This document shows, piece after piece, positions 5,931-9,891 of a stretch of DNA of 9,891 bases; the stretch's first letter is position 1; the number at the start of each line of letters is the position of its first letter. The stretch is from the NCBI GenBank assembly GCA_038249135.1, contig JBBRWO010000074.1, positions 1 to 9,891 of the forward strand, written 5' to 3'. The notes under the pieces are model-generated. The model searched no databases, was not told the DNA's origin, and saw only the letters and a program-made list of their open reading frames with translations. The translations under genes and the position numbers were made by a program. This DNA is from JBBRWO01 sp038249135. GTDB lineage: Bacteria > Actinomycetota > Coriobacteriia > Anaerosomatales > JAAXUF01.

Positions 5931-7265
5931 ATGAGCACAACCGAAGAGCCAACATCCGCGGAGCCGATGGATACGAATGACGGGGTCGACAAGGAGCGCT
6001 CCACTGATGAGGTCGCGCCTCGTGCGCAAAGAAGCGACCGTGTTGCGCAGAAGCGCTCGCGTGGCATTCGGCTCGGTGTACTCACGGCGATTCTCGTCGC
6101 GATAACCTCGATCGGCATCCTCCATCAGACCGGCACGGTAATCAAGACGGTCGGCGTGGACGCGTTGTGCCCGTTCGGCGGCATCGAGACACTGTGGTCG
6201 CTCGTCACCGGCGCGGGTCTCGTGCGGCGCATCGCGGTGTCGAGCGTGGTGCTGCTGGCGATGACCGTGCTGATCGCCGTGCTATTCCGTCGAGCGTTCT
6301 GTGGCTACCTGTGTCCTCTTGGTGCGGTCCAGGAGCTGTTCGGCAAGATTGGTAAGGCCATCTGGCCCAAGAACCGCCCGGTGATGCCGACTGCGATTGA
6401 TAAGCCGGCGCGGCTGCTCAAGTACGGGGTGCTCGTCTTCTTCACCGTGTGGACGTGGCAGGCCGCAACGCTGGTCATTCGTCCCTACGATCCCTGGGTT
6501 GCGTGGATGCACCTGACGTCCGCCGAGCTCTTCGCCGAGTTCGGCATCGGTCTTGCAATCCTCGGGATAGCCCTCGTTGGTTCGATCGTCTACGACCGCT
6601 TCTTCTGCAAGTACCTCTGCCCCATGGGCGGCTTCCTTGGCGCCATCGCGCGGTTCTCGCTCTTCAAGGTTCGCCGCGTTGAGGACACCTGCATCGACTG
6701 CAAACTGTGCGATCACGCGTGTCCGGTCAACGTCACCGTATCGACGGTCGATGTAGTCCGAGATGCCGAATGCATCAATTGCAATGAATGCGTGAACGTA
6801 TGTCCCGTCGCCGACACGCTCGTCGTCTCGACATCATCAGCCCACGGGACCGCTACCAAGTTTGGCGCCACTCAGATGATGTGGCTCGTATTCGCGCTGG
6901 CCGCGATCATGATCGGTGTGACGACCATCTCCGGTGCCTTTGCGTGGACGATGCCGACCCTCAGCTCCACGGTCGAGCAGACCGGCGGAACGCTCAACGT
7001 CGAGGACATCAAGGGCAGCATGACGTTTGCCGAGGTGTCCGCTGCGAGCGGTATTCCGACTGAGGTGTTCAAGCAGCAGTACGGAATCAGCGATGCGGAC
7101 CTGAACGTCAAGATCAAGGACCTCATGCCGGTCTACGGGTTCGACGTACACACGGACGTCCGCGAGTTCGTAGCCTCGCAGATGGCTGCTGGTGCGACTG
7201 TGCCCGCTAGCGGTACCCAGCCAGCGCCCGCATGCGGCGAAGAAGGCTCGGATTGCGGCAACTAG
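5931..7265 (+). CDS. NapH-type membrane 4Fe-4S ferredoxin protein with extra C-terminal domain
   Basis: A 444-aa membrane electron-transfer protein of the NapH/NosR/CcoG-like group. A charged 45-residue tail precedes membrane helices at about 47-66, 100-121, 163-184 and 205-225. The Cys-Pro loops of the family are present: CPFGG (C80), FCGYLCP (C124, C128) and FCKYLCP (C226, C230). Two ferredoxin motifs follow: C254-C257-C260-C264-P and C281-C284-C287-C291-P, each predicted to hold a 4Fe-4S cluster on the cytoplasmic side. A fifth helix at about 317-340 leads to a domain of about 80 residues starting near GTLNVEDIKGSMTF, which probably lies outside the membrane, and a tail with C435 and C442 (CGEEGSDCGN). 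NapH proteins pass quinol electrons to periplasmic reductases; no terminal reductase is encoded here, so the partner is unknown. Start chosen by its Shine-Dalgarno site; ATG 5895 would add 12 residues. Confidence 0.92.
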   Translation: MSTTEEPTSAEPMDTNDGVDKERSTDEVAPRAQRSDRVAQKRSRGIRLGVLTAILVAITSIGILHQTGTVIKTVGVDALCPFGGIETLWSLVTGAGLVRRIAVSSVVLLAMTVLIAVLFRRAFCGYLCPLGAVQELFGKIGKAIWPKNRPVMPTAIDKPARLLKYGVLVFFTVWTWQAATLVIRPYDPWVAWMHLTSAELFAEFGIGLAILGIALVGSIVYDRFFCKYLCPMGGFLGAIARFSLFKVRRVEDTCIDCKLCDHACPVNVTVSTVDVVRDAECINCNECVNVCPVADTLVVSTSSAHGTATKFGATQMMWLVFALAAIMIGVTTISGAFAWTMPTLSSTVEQTGGTLNVEDIKGSMTFAEVSAASGIPTEVFKQQYGISDADLNVKIKDLMPVYGFDVHTDVREFVASQMAAGATVPASGTQPAPACGEEGSDCGN

Positions 7266-7291
7266 CCACCTGATCAGTTGGTTAGGATGCG

Positions 7292-7330
7292 CATAAGGGA
7301 GGGTCCGCCAAGCGCGGGTCCTCCCTTATG
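7292..7330. terminator. 17-bp hairpin between convergent genes, likely bidirectional terminator
   Basis: The arms 7292-7308 and 7314-7330 pair over 17 bp with two G-T wobbles and a 5-base CAAGC loop. The outer 11 bp, CATAAGGGAGG with CCTCCCTTATG, are perfect. It lies 26 bp after the NapH-like stop and about 33 bp from the stop of the gene converging from the right. Neither side has a real T-run, so efficiency is uncertain, but position and strength make a shared terminator the best reading. Confidence 0.75.
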
Positions 7331-7363
7331 GTGTTGATGCGGTTCGTGCCGGGCGGATCGTTG

Positions 7364-7744
7364 CTAGTGTCCCGAGCAGACGTGGTCCCCGCCGAAGGGA
7401 GCGAGCCCGCCGGCAAGATACGCCGCGACCGCTGCCTCGGGGGTCGATGAGTCGCCGTCGAACAAGGGGGTCATCCCCGCGGACTGCATCATCGAGAGCG
7501 GGCCTCGGCCCATGCCGACAACGATAGCGACGCTCACATCGGCCTGGGCAAGTAGTTGCACCGTAGCGCCACAGCCTCCCTGGGAGTGCGGCGGATTGAC
7601 GAGCGTGGTCGTGCCAGTGATCTGTCCGTCGACGACTTCGACAATCGTGAACGACGGCGCGTGCCCAAAATGTGCCGAGCGGGGAGAGGTGAGCCCACCC
7701 GGGTCCTCCGTGGGTACAGCGATTCTGAGTGAAGTGCTCAACAC
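7364..7744 (-). CDS. NifX/NifB-C-terminal-like small protein (dinitrogenase FeMo-cofactor biosynthesis family)
   Basis: A 126-aa protein with the single RNase-H-like fold domain shared by NifX, NafY and the C-terminus of NifB. Visible marks are the strand LRIAVPTED, then SAHFGHAPSFTIVEV (H25, H28), NPPHSQGGCG (H53, C58), VAIVVGMGRGP and the FGGDHVCSGH tail (C123). In nitrogen fixers these proteins carry Fe-Mo cofactor precursors, but many non-fixers have stand-alone copies near Fe-S or metal genes; no nif gene is present here. GGAGG (complement of 7749-7753) is 4 bp from the GTG at 7744 and 7 bp from an in-frame TTG at 7741, so the true start could be either. It converges on the NapH-like gene and is preceded by a CsoR-type palindrome. 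A role in handling Fe-S clusters or metals is inference. Confidence 0.9.
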   Translation of the reverse strand: MLSTSLRIAVPTEDPGGLTSPRSAHFGHAPSFTIVEVVDGQITGTTTLVNPPHSQGGCGATVQLLAQADVSVAIVVGMGRGPLSMMQSAGMTPLFDGDSSTPEAAVAAYLAGGLAPFGGDHVCSGH

Positions 7745-7777
7745 GAGACCTCCTGAAGGTCGGTTGAATGAGGGTCA

Positions 7778-7783
7778 ATGATA
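7778..7783 (-). promoter_or_regulatory. candidate -10 for the NifX-like gene
   Basis: The - strand reads TATCAT here, about 35 bp before the start codon. The -35 position at 17-bp spacing falls on ATACCC inside the neighbouring palindrome, a poor consensus match. Promoters under strong repressors or activators often look like this. Weak evidence alone. Confidence 0.35.
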
Positions 7784-7790
7784 CCACAGG

Positions 7791-7806
7791 ATACCCCAAG
7801 GGGTAT
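7791..7806. promoter_or_regulatory. CsoR/CstR-type operator-like palindrome
   Basis: ATACCCC-AA-GGGGTAT has perfect 7-bp arms around a 2-bp centre. CsoR-family repressors (CsoR for Cu(I), CstR for persulfides, RcnR/InrS for Ni/Co) bind operators with this TACCC...GGGTA layout and G/C tract. It sits about 47 bp upstream of the NifX-like start, over the probable -35/spacer region, where a bound repressor would block transcription. A further ATACC lies at 7781-7785. No CsoR-family gene is in the window. Confidence 0.65.
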
Positions 7807-7848
7807 ACGCGCGCTGAGTGGACCATCTCGTCAAGAGCTAGACGAAGG

Positions 7849-8949
7849 CTACACCGGGAGGAAAAATCCCACCGTCGTGCCGACTCCGACCTCGCTTCGC
7901 GCGAACATGTCCCCGCCGTGATCGCGAATGATGCTGCGAGAGATCGCGAGTCCCAGCCCAGCGCCCCCGGTATCTGAAGCGCGTGCGGTGTCGGCGCGGA
8001 AGAACCGCTCGAAGATGTGCGGGAGCTCCTCGGCGGGGATGCCTTCGCCGGTGTCAGTCACCGACAGCCGAACCTCACCGGGGCTCGTGGCGATCGTGAC
8101 CCGGATTGAGCCGTTCGTGGTGTGACGGACCGCGTTTGACAGCAGGTTGCGCATCACCTGTGCGAGTCGACGCTCGTCGCCGAGGATCGGCGTACCCACT
8201 GCGTCGGGCAAGGGCTCCACATCCACGTTCGGCGGCGCTGCGTCGGCCGCGCGCATCAGTTCGCCTCGGGCGATATCGGCAAGGTCCATCGGGCCCATCT
8301 GGTAGCTGAGATGGCCCGCCTCCGCAACTGCGAGTTCCTGCAGATCCTCGACCAACACCGAGAGGTGCACCAGGTCGTCGACGACCGAATCGAGCCGCGC
8401 CTGGTCTGCGACGATTACGCCTTCCGCCATCCCCTCCGCCTGTGCACGCGCGGCTGCGAGCGGGTTTCGCAGTTCGTGTGCGACATCCGCGACGAGGCGC
8501 CGCCTGAGCCCCTCGGCTTCTTCGAGTGAGTCGGCCATGCGATTGAAGGCGTCGCCGAGTCGTGCGACCTCGAGCGGTCCCTGCACGGAGACCCGATGGG
8601 TGAGTTCGCCCTGCGAAAGCTCGTCGGCCGCCGTCTCAAGCCGCTTAAGGGGTCGGCTCAGGTACGCGGCAAGAAGCACCGCAACGATCGTGGCGGCGGC
8701 GACGGCAATCAGCGCGGCGATGTAGACGCTCTTGTCCACGCTTGCGATGAAGCTCTGCTCAGCAGCGCCCAGCATGACGCGACCCATGTGCGGGCGTCCG
8801 CCGCTGCCAGGGGTCGGAATCCCGGAAAGGTAGCGGTCGAACGCGGAACTCAATGCGAATCGCGCGAACAGCCCTACGGTGAGCGCGGTTCCCAGCGCCA
8901 CCAGAAGAATCGAGATGAACATCTGGAACGTCAGGCTGGCGCGTTTCAC
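7849..8949 (-). CDS. two-component sensor histidine kinase
   Basis: A 366-aa transmembrane kinase with short topology: helix 1 at about 8-32, an external loop of roughly 40 residues (33-73), helix 2 at 75-97, HAMP at about 97-150, the HisKA phosphoacceptor H158 in DVAHELRNPL, and an ATPase domain with the N box at N272 (NLLSNAVRHT), DTGEGI at 299-304 and GxGLGL at about 329-334. All catalytic boxes are intact. The external loop is too short for a folded sensor domain and holds GSGGRPHMGR, so sensing may be at the membrane or through a partner protein. GTG at 8949 follows the response-regulator stop by 3 bp and has GGAGGG 7 bp upstream. This is the second gene of a classical regulator-kinase pair; the signal is unknown. 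Confidence 0.96.
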   Translation of the reverse strand: MKRASLTFQMFISILLVALGTALTVGLFARFALSSAFDRYLSGIPTPGSGGRPHMGRVMLGAAEQSFIASVDKSVYIAALIAVAAATIVAVLLAAYLSRPLKRLETAADELSQGELTHRVSVQGPLEVARLGDAFNRMADSLEEAEGLRRRLVADVAHELRNPLAAARAQAEGMAEGVIVADQARLDSVVDDLVHLSVLVEDLQELAVAEAGHLSYQMGPMDLADIARGELMRAADAAPPNVDVEPLPDAVGTPILGDERRLAQVMRNLLSNAVRHTTNGSIRVTIATSPGEVRLSVTDTGEGIPAEELPHIFERFFRADTARASDTGGAGLGLAISRSIIRDHGGDMFARSEVGVGTTVGFFLPV

Positions 8950-8952
8950 GAC

Positions 8953-9627
8953 TCAGCCCTCCAGTTTGTATCCGACGCCGAACACCGTGCGCACGTAACG
9001 CGGCTCTTTCGAGCTGTCGTTGAGCTTGCGTCGGATGTTCTTGACGTGCGCGTCGATCGTCCGCTCGTAGCCCTCGAACGCGTCACCCGACGCAGCCTCC
9101 ATGAGCTGGAGCCGCGTGTAGACGCGTCCGGGATGCGAGGCCATCGTCGCGAGGATGTCGAACTCTGTGCGGGTCAGGTCCGCAACATGGTCGCCGACAC
9201 GTACTTCTCGGCGCTCGCGATCAATCGTGAGATCGCCCACGTGAATCGCCGAGAGCCCGCCGGCCTCTCGCATGCAGCGTCGCAGCACTGCCTTGACGCG
9301 CGCGACGACCTCGCGTGGCGAGAACGGTTTGGTGATGTAGTCGTCGGCGCCGATCTGGAGGCCGACCAGCCGATCCACTTCATCGCTGCGAGCGGTCACC
9401 AAGATCACCGGGATGCCGTCTGTCTGGAATCGGCGCGTGAGTTCGAGACCATCGATGCCCGGAAGCATCACGTCGACGAGGGCGAGGTCGGGATGATGCT
9501 GAGAGGCCGCTGCAACGGCGCCGGGACCGTCGATTGCGGTCACCGTCTGGTATCCGTCCGCCTGAAGGTACTCGGCGAGCACGGATACGATCTTCTCGTT
9601 GTCGTCCACCACCAGGATCGTGGGCAT
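8953..9627 (-). CDS. OmpR/PhoB-family response regulator
   Basis: A 224-aa DNA-binding response regulator and partner of the kinase encoded next to it. The receiver domain (1-about 118) has the acidic pocket D8-D9, the phosphoacceptor D52 in LVDVMLP, T78 and K100 in TKPF. The C-terminal winged helix (about 128-224) has LTRTEFDIL, the turn and the recognition helix RTIDAHVKNIRRKL, then VRTVFGVGYKLE. All switch residues are present, so normal phosphorylation-controlled DNA binding is expected. GAGGAG (complement of 9634-9639) lies 6 bp before the ATG. It probably begins a two-gene unit with the kinase, under the promoter region at 9640-9706. Targets are unknown, but the adjacent glycine-rich gene on the same strand and the unit itself are the obvious candidates. 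Confidence 0.97.
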   Translation of the reverse strand: MPTILVVDDNEKIVSVLAEYLQADGYQTVTAIDGPGAVAAASQHHPDLALVDVMLPGIDGLELTRRFQTDGIPVILVTARSDEVDRLVGLQIGADDYITKPFSPREVVARVKAVLRRCMREAGGLSAIHVGDLTIDRERREVRVGDHVADLTRTEFDILATMASHPGRVYTRLQLMEAASGDAFEGYERTIDAHVKNIRRKLNDSSKEPRYVRTVFGVGYKLEG

Positions 9628-9658
9628 CTGACTCTCCTCGCTGTTCGGGCTGTGGCTG

Positions 9659-9667
9659 AGTATCTCA
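9659..9667 (-). promoter_or_regulatory. possible extended -10 for the regulator-kinase pair
   Basis: The - strand reads TGAGATACT, a TGn extension with GATACT, 32 bp before the regulator start. No -35 match is seen at the right spacing. ACGAC (9673-9677) and GTCGT (9687-9691) form a short inverted repeat just upstream that could be an autoregulatory site. Low confidence. Confidence 0.35.
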
Positions 9668-9706
9668 CGCGCACGACAAAACGCGCGTCGTCTTCACAAC
9701 GCCGAA

Positions 9707-9732
9707 CGGGAAGGGCGTGATCGCCCCTCCCG
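9707..9732 (-). terminator. hairpin terminator after the glycine-rich gene
   Basis: An 11-bp GC-rich stem (9707-9717 with 9722-9732, one G-T wobble) closes a 4-base loop. It lies 25 bp beyond the stop of the glycine-rich gene in its direction of transcription. Only TT follows, so termination may be partial and the regulator gene may receive read-through. Confidence 0.6.
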
Positions 9733-9756
9733 CATCGTGCGTGTGGTGACTTTGGA

Positions 9757-9891
9757 CTACTGCGTAGCGGTAGTGGTGCCGGTGCAACCCGCGCCGCCCA
9801 TACCGCGACCCTGGCCGCCGCCCTGACCGCGACCCCGGCCTGCGCCCATGCCGCCGCCCTGACCGTGACCGCCGCCACCGGCGCCGGTGCA
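9757..9891 (-). CDS. C-terminal tail of a glycine-rich protein, 5' end missing
   Basis: The last 44 codons of a gene that continues past the window edge, ending in TAG at 9757-9759. Half of the residues (22 of 44) are glycine, mixed with Gln, Arg, Met, His and Ala in a GQGGG/GRG rhythm. The stretch is bracketed by two CTG(A/T) tripeptides, with Cys at the first visible position and at position 36, and ends GTTTATQ. No hydrophobic core is visible, so this is a low-complexity, disordered tail. The frame is preferred over others because stop and codon third positions fit a real gene, a terminator hairpin follows, and the same strand is used by its downstream neighbours. I cannot name the family; a metal-responsive or secreted protein is possible but unsupported without the N-terminus. 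Confidence 0.6.
   Translation of the reverse strand, partial: CTGAGGGGHGQGGGMGAGRGRGQGGGQGRGMGGAGCTGTTTATQ

Noticed and set aside
7364..7744. Reading the NifX-like gene as evidence of nitrogen fixation
   Set aside because: No nifHDK, nifB or nifEN lies nearby, and stand-alone members of this family are common in organisms that do not fix nitrogen.
7326..7826. 166-codon - strand frame overlapping the NifX-like gene
   Set aside because: Different frame from the conserved protein, Arg-rich, runs through the operator palindrome and part of the terminator.
8596..9720. 374-codon open frame on the + strand across the regulator and kinase genes
   Set aside because: It runs antisense to two genes with complete conserved domains, is rich in Arg/His/Ala as expected of a GC-rich shadow frame, and shows no recognisable motif.

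Overview
The window is GC-rich bacterial DNA, dense with genes, and has no insertion sequence, CRISPR array or tRNA that I can see. Shine-Dalgarno sites are of the GGAGG type, GTG starts and 4-bp stop/start overlaps are common, and the mix includes an NapH-like membrane ferredoxin, a NifX-like protein, a PAS-GGDEF-EAL protein and an M42 peptidase. This suggests a high-GC, anaerobic or facultative environmental bacterium, possibly an actinobacterium of the Coriobacteriia/Anaerosomatales kind. That placement is inference from content only.

Region 1 (1-2264, + strand) is the end of an M42 aminopeptidase gene, smpB, a small four-helix membrane protein gene overlapping smpB, and ssrA (tmRNA, 1839-2189, predicted tag GENNYALAA) closed by a strong terminator. 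smpB and ssrA encode the two partners of trans-translation, the rescue of stalled ribosomes.

Region 2 (2344-3984, +) is a PAS-GGDEF-EAL c-di-GMP signalling protein with an intact cyclase motif and I-site, but an EAL domain lacking a catalytic glutamate.

Region 3 (4030-5789, +) is a compact three-gene unit: a 128-aa protein I cannot name, a URO-D-superfamily protein (GTGA overlap with the gene before it), and an FMN-binding split-barrel (NimA/PNPOx-like) protein.

Region 4 (5790-7363) is a membrane 4Fe-4S protein of the NapH type with an extra C-terminal domain, preceded by a palindromic candidate operator and followed by a long hairpin shared with the converging gene.

Region 5 (7364-9891, - strand) reads, in transcription order: the tail of a glycine-rich protein, an OmpR-type response regulator, its histidine kinase, and a NifX-like small metal or Fe-S cofactor protein. 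A near-perfect CsoR/CstR-type palindrome lies just upstream of the last gene, and no regulator of that family is encoded in the window. I found no wholly new multi-gene system. The best leads are this operator with the NifX-like gene, the NapH-like C-terminal domain, the degenerate EAL domain, and the unnamed 128-aa/URO-D-like/split-barrel operon.
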